Shown here piece after piece: positions 1-11,400 of a stretch of 64,000 nucleotides of DNA. The first letter of the stretch is position 1. Each line of letters starts with the position of its first letter. The position numbers and the translations under genes were made by a program. Source of the stretch: Anodontia alba (Eukaryota; Mollusca; Bivalvia; Lucinida; Lucinidae). The notes below the pieces were generated by a model. That model was not told the origin of the DNA. It was given only the letters and a program-made list of their open reading frames with translations, and searched no databases. The DNA is taken from NCBI GenBank assembly GCA_964016985.1, contig OZ024828.1:13070242-13134241 (forward strand). The letters run 5' to 3'.

Positions 1-206
1 GGGGTATACATTATTTTTCTTATTTCTGCTCAAAAACATAGATTGTGGGTACTCGTTAGAACCGCCTCGGCGAGGCGGTTCTAACGAGTACCCACAATCT
101 ATGTTTTGAGCAGAAATATGAAAAAATATTAGAAATTTTATCTGTAAAGTTTCAGTTTTTGGTGGTGAAATTTTCAATATATTTGAATAGGCGTGTTTTC
201 GTAATG
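1..206 (-). mobile_element. MITE family A, cut by the window edge
   Basis: Family A: about 275 bp with ends CATTACGAAAACACGCC and CATCACGAAAACAYGCC, a central hairpin of about 30-bp arms, and a minor stem (aaccccagtttt...gtggggtt). Strand + is used for copies starting CATTACG. This copy keeps the hairpin and right end ('gttttcgtaatg'). Confidence 0.9.
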
Positions 207-439
207 GCATAAATGGGTTAATAGAAAGGAAGACAATAATCAGGAATTGATACAATTATCTAACACCCTCCGTCCGAGACACCGAGGGAAAGAAGGACGC
301 ACTTAAACAACGGCACCACAATCAAAACACTACAAGCAGAAAGCCAAAAGGACAGTTAGCCTCCCTTCTCTTCCATGGAGTTACTGTAGATATTTATATG
401 GTCGTCTGAGTCGCTTCCTCTTTTGCAGCTCTTCTTTAT

Positions 440-716
440 CATTACGAAAACACGCCCACTCAAATATATTGAAAATTTTACAACCAAAAAAGGAAAATGT
501 TCAGATAAAACATTCTGATGTTTTTCATATTCCTGCTCAAAACATAGATTGTGGGTACTCGTTAGAACCGCCTCGGCGAGGCGGTTCTAACGAGTACCCA
601 CAATCTATGTTTTTAGCAAAATGAGAAAACGAATGTATACCCCTGTAAACCCCAGTTTTACTATATAAAAGTGGGGTTTTAGGGGATCAAAATCATAGAG
701 TCGTGTTTTCGTGATG
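440..716 (+). mobile_element. MITE family A, complete
   Basis: Both ends are present. The hairpin centre is CCTCGGCGAGG with intact arms. The flanks ('tttat' / 'tttac') are not a clear duplication. Confidence 0.92.
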
Positions 717-719
717 TTT

Positions 720-1360
720 ACATGTTGGTTATTGTCTTACTATTCTTTCGATTATTATAGCAAACACACGAAATTTTTGCATTATTGTAGAGAGCTTATG
801 CACCCTAATGTCGTGTGGAATCTCGTAGCAAACTTCGTTTTATCTCGTTCGCCATCTTTAATTTAGTATCACGGTATGAACAAATAAATAATTTATAAGC
901 TAAAATGAGAAATAACTATTGATGATAAATCTGTTTAAAATTGCTTTTGGATAAATATAAACTTTGCTTAATTTAATCAAAACGCTACAAAGCAAAATGC
1001 AAATCAAATATTACCGAACATATTACTTGACTTCAGTTGACCACGGCGCGTGAGGCCAACTTTGTTTGTAAACAAACTTATACATATCAGAAAAGAAAGT
1101 TGGCCGAGTGTGTTTGCATCAAAGGCAGTGTCTTTATTTCATATTATTGACTGATTTATGGATTTGCCACGGTATTATACACAGATAATTCTGTTTTATA
1201 CACAGGCAATTCTGTTTTATTCGCCAATGATGGTTAAAATAGTTTTGTGACTATATGATATTATGTATAGAAGCTAAATCGTATAAAATGTATCACAGTA
1301 TACGAGTCACTGCCTCATACACATTTATTTAACATTTTCGTACCTTTCAGTCCTGCAGAC
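720..1360. other. AT-rich stretch without recognised features
   Basis: I see no splice-bordered exon, palindrome or family member here. Confidence 0.4.
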
Positions 1361-1361
1361 C

Positions 1362-1442
1362 AAGACACTTTTGCAAAGAGTGTAGATCCAGATGAGATGG
1401 CTCATAAAGAACCGTCTCTTCAGGATCTACACTGTTTGCAGT
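1362..1442. repeat. Solo cassette-2 hairpin
   Basis: 'gcaaagagtgtagatcc' is inverted as 'ggatctacactgtttgc' around 'gatggctcataaagaaccgtctc'. It is the same core as in families G, J and K, but no surrounding TIRs were recognised. Confidence 0.6.
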
Positions 1443-1574
1443 TCTGTTCTTGGTTTACAACTGTCATCCTTTAGGCAACTGTGACATAGTGGCTGGTCAG
1501 TGTTTTTTTATCATCTCTTTTTCTTCGATGCTTTGTGCTTTTTGGCTTTTCTCGAGTTACTTCATTTATATTTT

Positions 1575-1683
1575 TCTTTGATAGAAGCAGCTTCATTTAT
1601 ATTTTTCTTTGATAGAAGCAACTTCATTTATATTTTTCTTTGATAGAAGCAACTTCATTTATATGTTTCTTTGATAGAAGCAA
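1575..1683 (+). repeat. Short tandem repeat, about 35-bp unit
   Basis: Three to four copies of 'cttcatttatatttttcttt' followed by 'gatagaagca(a)', directly before the family-B element. Confidence 0.8.
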
Positions 1684-1686
1684 ATA

Positions 1687-1972
1687 CAGTCGACTCTCGT
1701 TATCTCGACTATCAAGGGACTCTATTAAATACTTCGCGATATCGTACCTCGACATACATAAGATTTGTAGAATTGAGGAAAAAATTATTCGAACAACCAC
1801 ATTTAACAAATAGATATGTAATTGCACTCTGGAAGTTAGAGATATATTAAAAAATATTGTGGAAAAGAGGAGAAATTGCTCCTTAGGAGCAATTTCTCCT
1901 CTTTTCCACAATATTGTTTTGCCTGTTGTTAGATGTTCATGTTTCGGCAGGGACCAGATTTTCACTTCGAGC
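1687..1972 (+). mobile_element. MITE family B (pogo/Tigger-like), right end lost
   Basis: It starts after TA with CAGTCGACTCTCGTTATCTC and contains the palindrome gaggagaaattgctcc / ggagcaatttctcctc (1862-1911). The right end seen in the 10527 copy is missing after 'ttcacttcgag'. Confidence 0.75.
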
Positions 1973-2089
1973 TATATTTATAATGGGCAAAATTCGTTAA
2001 TTTTCTACGGAGTTATCTGCCCGAGACACGCCCATATTTTTGTTTCCGAACGATAACTTGAGTAAATAACAAGGCCTTTTAACCAAACT

Positions 2090-2195
2090 TGCTATATTCA
2101 TTGATATTATCAAGATCTGGTTTAGGATTGTTATCTGTCCATTGATATTATCAAGATCTGGTTTAGGATTGTTTTCTGTCCCTCCGTCATTTTCT
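2090..2195 (+). repeat. Local tandem duplication
   Basis: 'attgatattatcaagatctg' plus 'gtttaggattgtt' occurs twice in succession, about 42 bp apart. Confidence 0.8.
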
Positions 2196-2275
2196 TGCCA
2201 GACACTTTCGCAACGATAACTTTAATACATAAACAAATAATTGTTATGGCGGGGTATTATGCTTGCAGTGCTTTT

Positions 2276-2372
2276 ATTTAACTATCGGAACAATTTACTA
2301 GCGACTCGAAAACGAGTTCTAATCAGTCACGGCTAACGATCCATTGGTGTTCGAATCATTAAAGTTTTACTG
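2276..2372 (+). mobile_element. MITE family C, right-end remnant
   Basis: It ends 'gttcgaatcattaaagtttt', like the right end of the complete family-C copy at 44938-45278, and lies directly before the Ig exon. Confidence 0.55.
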
Positions 2373-2394
2373 CATAACAGATTTTTGTTTTCAG

Positions 2395-2456
2395 AAAAAG
2401 TCCAATAACTACCTACACGTTATTCAACTTGAGGAGCTAGACTCAGGAGTTTACAG
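2395..2456 (+). CDS. Exon: C-terminal strand region of an Ig-like domain
   Basis: The exon is preceded by a T-rich acceptor ending 'ttttgttttcag' and followed by a good donor 'gtatgt'. It starts in phase 0 and ends with two bases of an Arg codon completed by the next exon. It encodes KKSNNYLHVIQLEELDSGVY and then R; the L-x-V-x-x-L plus D-S-G-x-Y pattern is typical of the E-F strands of Ig domains, and the next exon supplies the expected Cys (YRC). It sits just after a leftover right end of a family-C MITE. The exon is short, but splice sites, phase and motif agree. Confidence 0.6.
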
Positions 2457-5400
2457 GTATGTTACTCGTATAAGGATCATCTTTGGCACATTTGTATTTA
2501 CCTGCGCATGCAGTCATCCCCAACTTTTTAACCAATTAAAGACTGAATAAAGTCTCCCATACTATGTATTTGAAAAGTCCATTTTCGATTTTAGGTTTGT
2601 CAAGCTATATGATGTAGATATTCGTAAAGGAAAATGGTTGACCTATTTGCAAAATATGGAGACCCTGATCAGACGCCGCATTCTGCGGAGTCTGATCTGG
2701 GTCTGCACAGTTTGCCAGTAACCCGTTTAGGAGTCTTCAGTCTTCAAATAGTTAGAGTAGAATTTGTCCAGTGCCGTCCATCACGAAAACACGCCTATAT
2801 AATTCTGACCCCTTTGAACCCCACTTTTATATAATAAAACTGGGGTTTACAGGGGTATACATTATTTTTCTTATTTATGCTCTAAACATAGATTGTGGGT
2901 ACCCGTTAGAACCGCCTCGGCGAGGCGGTTCTAACGAGTACCCACAATCTATGTTTTGAGCGGAAATATAAAAAAATATCAGATTTTTTCCCTGAAAATT
3001 TACATTTTCTGGTGGTTTACTTTTCAGTACATTTGAATAGGCGTGTTTTCGTAATGGATAGGAATAAAAGTAAAAAAAAAAAACAAAAAAAAAACAAAAA
3101 AAAACAATAAGAACAATTAATACAGAATGGCTAAGATTGCAGCACCTGATAGGACGGCTCGTGACGAGTCGTCTCATTTTGATATGCACTGTATACAAAC
3201 GCGTATGCTTTGATCAGCATGGAAAGAGTTGAGAAAGGCGTCTTGACATGATACCGTTTCGGTACCCAAGGATGCCAGGGTTTTTCAGGCCGACAGTGAA
3301 GACTCTGATCAAACAGCCCAGATGCACAAGTTGACCTGAGTCCGCCAGACGCACATGCAACCCTGTAGGTATTGCTGTGGCCTGGCCCCGATGTCATTTT
3401 TTTTTTTTTTTTTTTTTGTCGTGCTCAACTCAGCTGAGCATGAAATTTCCTCTGCTAATAAATATGACCCGTCAGTACGTAGTTGATGCACCAACACTTT
3501 AAGTGCTCATCTATGTTTAGCAATAAAGAATTTGCAATTGTTAGTATGAGAACTGCCAAAATGACAATGCATTTATTTTTTTTTAAATATATTGAGTCTT
3601 GATATTTAACACTAAGTTTTATGGAAACTAGCCCTGAGGTTATAAAACTTTTTTCATGCTCAACGCAGCTGCTCATGAAATTTTCTCTGCTAATAAATAT
3701 GAAAATGGCAACAATAGTTGGCATTTTCATATGTATTAGCAGAGGTATTTTCATTGTTACGAGCCAGGCGTAACGAGAAAGAAAGGAAAATGAAACCAGC
3801 AACAAGCTTTAATTATTAACAATATTTATTCACAAAAAAATGAGACACGATTCAAAACAAAAGAATGTAAGTAGACAGCACCTTTCAAGTTTATGTCACA
3901 AAGTCCCTCTGAAATAATCCACGATAATTTATAAAACAAATCCTTTGAATGTCAGTTTCTGATCCCACAATTTAAAGCTCCTGAATTCAGAATTCAAGTC
4001 CAGAATAAATAAAATATTAAAGTAATCCAGTATAGAATAATTTCCAGTGAAAGTATACAAAGATGCCAAGATGAAAATCTGTTCTCCTTATATAATATCA
4101 AAGAAGGTTCTAGAAAAAGAATTTACTACAAGCATATCTTACTTTCCAGTTCCAATCAAGAAACTTCTAAATCTTCCATGACATGCCAAAAATAACTTAG
4201 TCCAGAATCAAGGACGTAAACATCATGTTATTGTAAACATGTTATTCTAGAACGTTATTTTTGGAAACATAGTAAATAAAGCTATTTATGGAAACATAGT
4301 AAACATGTTGTTTAAAACAATTGAACACCCTGTTATATAACACTTCCCCTCTTCAGGGAAAAGAAAGATTATGTAATAAAGCCATAAAATTATCATGAAA
4401 TAAAATACTGATAAAGGCAATTATTATCTTATATACAGCAAGTTACAGGAAACCACAGATCAAGGCATCATGCTCTAGACAAGGCATCAGAAATAATATT
4501 ATATTTTCCCCTGATATGCCTGATGTCAAGATTGTATTCCTGTAACAACAGGCTCCACCTGGGTAACCTCTGATTTTTGTTTTTCATCTTATGGATGAAA
4601 GTCAGTGGATTGTGACTGCTGAAAACAACAATAGGTGAGGACGAAGAAGTTAGATAAACTTCAAAATGTTGAAGAGCAAGAATGAGAGACAAACATTCTT
4701 TCTCTACTGTAGAATAATTCTTTTGATGTTTGTTAAACTTTTTGGAAAAGTAACAAACTGGATGATCCACACCATTGCTATCCTCTTACAGCAATACACT
4801 ACCTGCACCAACATCACTCGCATCTACGGCCAACTTAAATTCTTTATTAAAATTCGGTGCCAAGAGAACCGGCTCACTTCTCAGTATGGCTTTCAGTTTA
4901 TCAAAGGCATTCTGACAATCACTGGTCCACTTAAACCTCATTCTTTTACTAAGTAAATTAGTCAGTGACTCAGCAATGACAGAAAAAATAATTACAGAAT
5001 TTTCTGTAATAACCGGCCATACAAAGAAACCTCATCAGTTGTCTTTTGCATGTGGGCACCGGAAAATTTGAAATAGCTTTAACTTTAGACTCTATAGGTT
5101 TAACCTGACCATGACCCACAACATGTCCTAGAAATGTTAAAGTTGCTTGACAGAATTCACTTTTAGCAAGGTTTATTGTCAATTTTGCTTCACTTAGTTT
5201 ATCAAAGAATACTTTGATAATTCCAAGATGGTGATTCCATTCATCATTGTATATGATGGCATCATCGATGTAAGCATCGCAATGCTCGATTCCAGCTATC
5301 ATGGTGTTGATTAAGCGTTGAAATGTTGCTGGAGAGTTCTTCATTCCGAAAGGCATTACTTTATAGTGATATAATCCATCAGGAGTAACAAATGCTGAGA

Positions 5401-8400
5401 CCTCTTTGGCTCTTTCTGTGAGAGGAATTTGCCAAAATCCTTTCAGAAGATCAAATTTAGTTATATATTTCGAATTTCCAATTTTGTCAATACAATCATC
5501 CATTCTTGGTATGGGAAAAGTGTCTGTTTTACTCAAATTATTGACCTTTCTGTAATCGGTGCACATCCGATATGTTCCATCAGGTTTTGGCCATAAAGAA
5601 TGCAAGGTGAACTCCATTCACTTTGACTTGGTTCAATAAAATCATTGTCCAGGAAATACTGAATTTCCTCCTTAAGATATTTTTGTTTTGTTGGGTTCAT
5701 TCTATATGGATGTTGTTTGACAGGTTGTGAGTCCTCAACATTCACATCATGATAAATTTTGTCAGTCCATGTAAGAATGTCCGGAAATAAGTGTTCATAT
5801 TGATGAATTAACTGTTTCAGTTCCTTTCTTTGGACTGGATCTAGGTGTGAAAGTTTCTGGTCGAAATCCTTTAGAATGTCAGAATTCTGGAGTTTTGATA
5901 AAGCAGGATCAGATTTGGTCAAGTTTATGTCTTCAGAGTTCATTTCACTTTGTTCTTGAGGGACCGAACTAACAACACTAATTGGTGTAACAGAAGAGCT
6001 ATACCTATCTATGTATTGTTTAAGCATGTTAACATGACATAATTGTTTTTGTTTGCGTCTCCCAGGAGTGTTAACAATGTAATTTACATCACTAATCTGT
6101 TTATCTACAGTGTAAGGGTCGTAATATCTGGCTTGCAAAGGTTTGCCAGGAACAGGCAAAAGAGCAAGTACCCTGTCTCCAGGCATGAATTTTCTTTCTT
6201 TTGCATTTTCATCATACCAACGTTTCATTTTCCTTTGTACTGACTTAAGATTGGTCCGAGCAGCCTCACAAGCTCTAGACAGTCTGTCTTTAAAATCTGA
6301 TACATACTGAAGTAAGTTCAGAGAACTGTCATCAACTGAGAGAAATTTTTCTTTCAAAAGTTTCAAAGGTCCACGCACAGTGTGGCCAAATACCAGCTCA
6401 AATGGGCTGAAACCAAGAGATTCCTGAACAGATTCTCTAACGGCAAACAACAACAAATAAATGCCTTCATCCCAATCTTTTTCAGTGTCAAAGCAGTATG
6501 ACCTGATCATATTTTTCAGTGTCTGATGAAATCTTTCAAGGGCACCTTGACTTTCAGGATGGTAAGGTGATGATTTAAATTGAATAATTCCCAACTCATG
6601 CATGACCTGTTGAAAAATTCCTGACATGAAATTTGAGCCCTGATCTGACTGAACAGACTTTGGGAGGCCTACAAATGTGAAAAACTTTACCAGAGCCCTA
6701 ACAATATTCTTAGTTTTAATATTCCTAGTGGAATGGCTTCTGGGAAACGTGTAGAAGCACACATTATAGTGAGAAGATACTCATGGCCTGACTTGGTTTT
6801 GGACAAGTACCAACACAGTCAATAATTATTCTGCTAAAAGGGTCATCAAAAGCAGGTATGGGCTGTAAATGAGCTTTTGGTATTGTCTGGTTGAGTTTTC
6901 CTACCATCTGACAAGTATGGCAAGATTTACAAAATTGAGAAACGTCAGATTTTAATCCTGGCCAGTAAAATGGTTAAGAATTTTGTGATAGGTCTTATTT
7001 ACACCTGAATGACCTGACAAGGGAGTCTCATGGGCCAAGTTCAAAATTTCAGGGCGATAAACCCTTGAAACTACTATTTGATGGTTAACAGTCCATTCGT
7101 CTTCTGCTGAGACATCAGGAGGACTCCATTTTCTCATTAAAATGCCATCTTTGACATAAAAACAGACTGGGACTTGATCTATTTCTTTCTCATCTAAAGC
7201 CCTTTCAAGCAAAGGCAAAATTTCAGGATCATTATGCTGTTACTTACAAAGCTGTGACCTTGACACCAAGTCATGACCTTGACCTTAGTCATTTAATATT
7301 GCAGAGTAATGACTGGACTCTGACTTGTTACGTAACTCCGTCTGTTTGTCAGACAGGCTGGATGAAAGAGAATTTGTAATCTCAGGTTTAAAAGACTGAC
7401 CCAAAAAGGTATCAGTTAAATCAATGTCCCCATCATTCTGTTTTGCTTTCTTTGCCATGGCCCTTGTAACGGCACATGATGGATAAAGATCAGGGATTTC
7501 CTGCTCAATGGGATCAGATGGCTGATCAATACAAGGTATGTTAGTCAAAAGTGGGTTTACCACAACCTTATCTCCTGCTAAGCCATTGCCTAACAGTAAG
7601 TGAACGCCTTTAAAAGGTAAAGCAGGTCGAACACCAACAGCCACTAAACCAATTACCAAGTCTGAGGATAAATAAATGTTATGAAGAGGAACATTAACAA
7701 ATCCACACTCTACACCCTGAATAAGGACACTTGTCCCAGAAGAAGTCTTCTCAGAAAAAGGCAGAGTATCTGCTAAAATAAGGGATTGAGAAGCTCCAGT
7801 ATCTCGTAAGATTTTAATTGGGGTAGACTGGGCATAGCCACTATTTAGTGACACAAAACCATCTGATAAGAATGGTTCATAAATCTCCAGAACAGAATCA
7901 GTCTCAGGCCTTTTGGTCTGGATAGGATCTTCCTCTTTAACACGTGACTGTGGTTTTGACCGTAAAGAGGTAAGGCCAGTAGGTTTAAGCCCCTCTTGTT
8001 TTTCTTTCTTTCTTTTCAAATGTAAACATTCAGGTATAATATGACCTGTCCTTTTGCAATAATTGCAAATTGGTTGAGATAAGAGATTTTGATCTTTATT
8101 TTCACCAGAAGGTTTAGGTTTGGGAGTAATTGTTTGGCTATGACTACCAGGTGGATTACTAGGACTATGTTTGGATCCTGAATGTGGTCAAATGGTCTTC
8201 AAGAGGGATTTGGCTTATTAATAAAGGAAACTTTATGTGTTAAAGCATAATCATCTGCAAGTCGAGCTGCAGCTTCCAAAGTTTCAACCTGTTTCTCATC
8301 TAAAAAGGACTTAATGTCTGAATTTATGCACCTTTTGAACTCCTCTACAAGCATGAGCTGCCTAAGTTTTTCATGATCGGAGCCAATTTTCTTTGAAGAG

Positions 8401-11400
8401 CACCACCTATCAAATAACTGTTCTTTAGTTCTAGCAAATTCTACATGGGTCTGCTCATTTTCTTTCTTACAGTTCCTAAATTTTTGCCTGTAAGCCTCAG
8501 GGACCAACTCATAAGCCTTAAGAATTAATTCCTTTACAGTATCATAACTGGAGCTCTGCTGGACAGTCAGCTGAGTATAAATTTCTCGAGCCTTCCCAAT
8601 TATAACACTTTGCAAAAGCAAGGTCCAATGCTCCTTTGGCCATTTTAAATTTTCTGCTACTTTTTCAAAATGAAGAAAATATTTGTCAACCTCTTTTTCT
8701 TGAAAAGGGGGAACTAATCTGATGTGTTTGGTAATGTCAAAATGAACGCCAGACTCTAAAGGTTGCCGTTTTGCCGTCATGTTTTGCATTTCTAATTCTT
8801 TCATTCTTAATTCTGTATCAAAGTTTAATTTTTCTCTTTCTCTCTGCATTTGTCTTTCTTTGTATTTCTCCCTCTCTTCCATTTCCAGACTTTCTTTCTG
8901 CATTTGTCTTTCTTGTTCAATTTTAAGTTTTTCCTGCTCTAATCTTAATTTTTCTAACTCAATTTGCTTCTGAATTTCAAGCTCTCGCATTTGCAAACCT
9001 GTATGTGTAACGAGAACAAGAGACAAAGCAGAAGAATTAAGAATTTCCTTATCAACCAAAAATTGGACCAAAATATTTTTTATTTCCTGTTTTAACATGG
9101 ACTTATTGACGGTAGTTAATTCATAGTGAGCAGCAATATCCAACAAATCTGACTTTTTGGCCAAATTTAACAGCTCCTGCGAAAGCGCAGCAATAAAAGC
9201 TTGAAGGTCAAATGACATGATTACTTTTTGCTGGTTTTATCAAGTAAATTTATCAATCAGAGTTTATTTACTGATATTTTTCAAAAGTCAGTACTTGCTT
9301 TTTTATTATTTACTTATATATACATATATAATTTTTTTTTAAATCAATATATGTTTTCTTTAAAAAGCTCAAACTTGTTTTAGCTCAAGAAAATGTTCGA
9401 TCCCGGACGAGCCCCCAATTTCTGTTACGAGCCAGGCGTAACGAGAAAGAAATGAAAGTGAAACCAGCAACAAGCTTTAATTATTAACAATATTTATTCA
9501 CAAAAAAAAAGAGACACGATTCAAAACAAAAGAATGTAAGTAGACAGTACCTTTCAAGTTTATGTCACAAAGTCCCTCTGAAATAATCCACGAGAATTTA
9601 TAAAACAAATCCTTTGAATATCAGTTTCTGATCCCACAATTTAAAGCTCCTGAATTCAGAATTTAAGTCCAGAATAAATAAAATATTAAAGTAATCCAGT
9701 ATAGAATAATTTCCAGTGAAAGTATACAAAGATGCCAAGATGAAAATCTGTTCTCCTTATATAATATCAAAGAAGGTTCCAGAAAAAGAATTTACTACAA
9801 GCATCTCTTACTTTCCAGTTCCAATCAAGAAACTTCTAAATCTTCCATGACATGCCAAAAATAACTCAGTCCAGAATCAAGGACGTAAACATCATGTTAT
9901 TGTAAACATGTTATTCAAGAAAGTTATTTTTGGAAACATAGTAAATAAAGTTATTTATGGAAACATAGTAAACATGTTGTTTAAAACAATTGAACACCCT
10001 GTTATATAACATCATGCTCAGCTTTATTAAGCAAGCCTATTCAAATATACTGAAAATTTCACCGCCCCAAACTGAAAGTTTTCAGGAAAGTTTTGATATT
10101 TTTATATATTTCTGCTCAAAACATAGATTGTGGGTACTCGTTAGAACCGCCTTGCCTTGCCAAGGCGGTTCTAACGAGTACCCACAATCTACGTTTTTGA
10201 GCAGAAAAAAGAAAATAATGTATACCCCTGTGAACCCCAGTTTTACTCTATGAAAGTGGGGTTTAATGGGGTCAAAGTTATATAGGTATGTTTTCGTGAT
10301 GAGGAATTCGCAATTATTTAAATGCTTTGCCCGGATCACTTCTTTTTTTCCATTTTGACAGGTGTGAAGCAAAAAGTAGAACTGGATGCTACGGTTACAG
10401 AGAAGGGAAATTATCAGTTCTTGATGTAAAGCCTTTGAATAGCTGTAAGTTCATTTTTAACCTCATCCATAGACGTAGCTATCATTACGTATATTACGCA
10501 TGTGCGTAACATACGAAAGAAATCTACAGACGACTCTCGTTATCTCAGAGTCTCAAAGTCTGAGGGACCCTCTGTTATTCTTCTAGCTATCCATACCTCG
10601 ACACATTAGAATTTTAGAACTGAGAAAAAAAAATACATCGATAAACCACATTTAACAAATGAGAATGTAATTTGACTCCTGAAGTTAGAGATATATTGAA
10701 AATATTATGGAAAAGAGGATAAATTGCTCCCTAGGAGCAATTTATCCTCTTTTTCACAATATTTTGTCATCTGTTGTTAGATTCCTATATTGAAACAGGG
10801 ACCAAATTTTCACTTCGAGATAAGCGGTCATTCGAGATAAGCGAAGTCGAGATAACGAGAGTCGGCTGTATTCACAATATAGTGACATTAACAATATTTT
10901 GCTCCTTTACCATAGAGGCTGCTCTTACAGGAAAGAATTTGCTCCCTCGCGGAGCAAATTCTTTCCTTTAAGAGTAACCCCTATTTTGGAAGCGATCCTA
11001 GACATAATTTTCAAATTATTCCAAAGGTGCATAAAAATAATTTAGTTCCGGCTACGCTACTGCCGTGTGACAGCAAAATAAGATTGACGGCCCTTAGTAG
11101 AAGCGACACTACCTTCCGCGGAATTATTTTAATTAATTTTTGCAAGGTCTTGATTTTGTTGCATACAAAACGTTTTATGCAATACTCTGTTCCTGCTCTG
11201 TATAACAACTTTATATTACATAGGATGGATCCGAATTGTGCATAGCCATAGAATACCCTATCATTACAGTACAATTACTCTTAACTTAATGGCTTAAGTT
11301 GCCAAACACTTTTTTTTTTTTTTTTTTTTTTTTGTGGGGGGGTGGGGGGGGGGGGGGGGAGGGGGGGTGCGGGGCGGTGGGTAGCAGTATAACTCTTTTG

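Larger units (their letters stand above)
3755..10011 (-). mobile_element. Ty3/gypsy-class LTR retrotransposon with integrase before RT (Gmr1-like), degenerate
   Basis: A complete element of 6257 bp read on the minus strand: right LTR 9423-10011 (5' LTR), primer-binding site, gag, zinc knuckle plus protease, integrase, reverse transcriptase, RNase H, polypurine tract, left LTR 3755-4342 (3' LTR). Both LTRs begin TGTTACGAGCC and end ATATAACA on the + strand, and the flanks carry TCAT on both sides as a 4-bp target duplication. I counted about 14 differences between the LTRs (roughly 2-3%), so the insertion is fairly young yet already broken by several frameshifts. Integrase preceding RT is opposite to normal Ty3/gypsy order and matches the Gmr1 group described in animals. 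It inserted inside an older repeat (family M) in an intron of the Ig-protease gene, antisense to it. Confidence 0.93.

Noticed and set aside
8779..8973. Plus-strand frame rich in Ser/Phe/Leu inside gag
   Set aside because: It is the complement of the Glu/Lys-rich coiled-coil region of gag.
10082..10372. Minus-strand 96-codon frame
   Set aside because: It overlaps a family-A MITE and the Ig exon on the other strand, with no domain.
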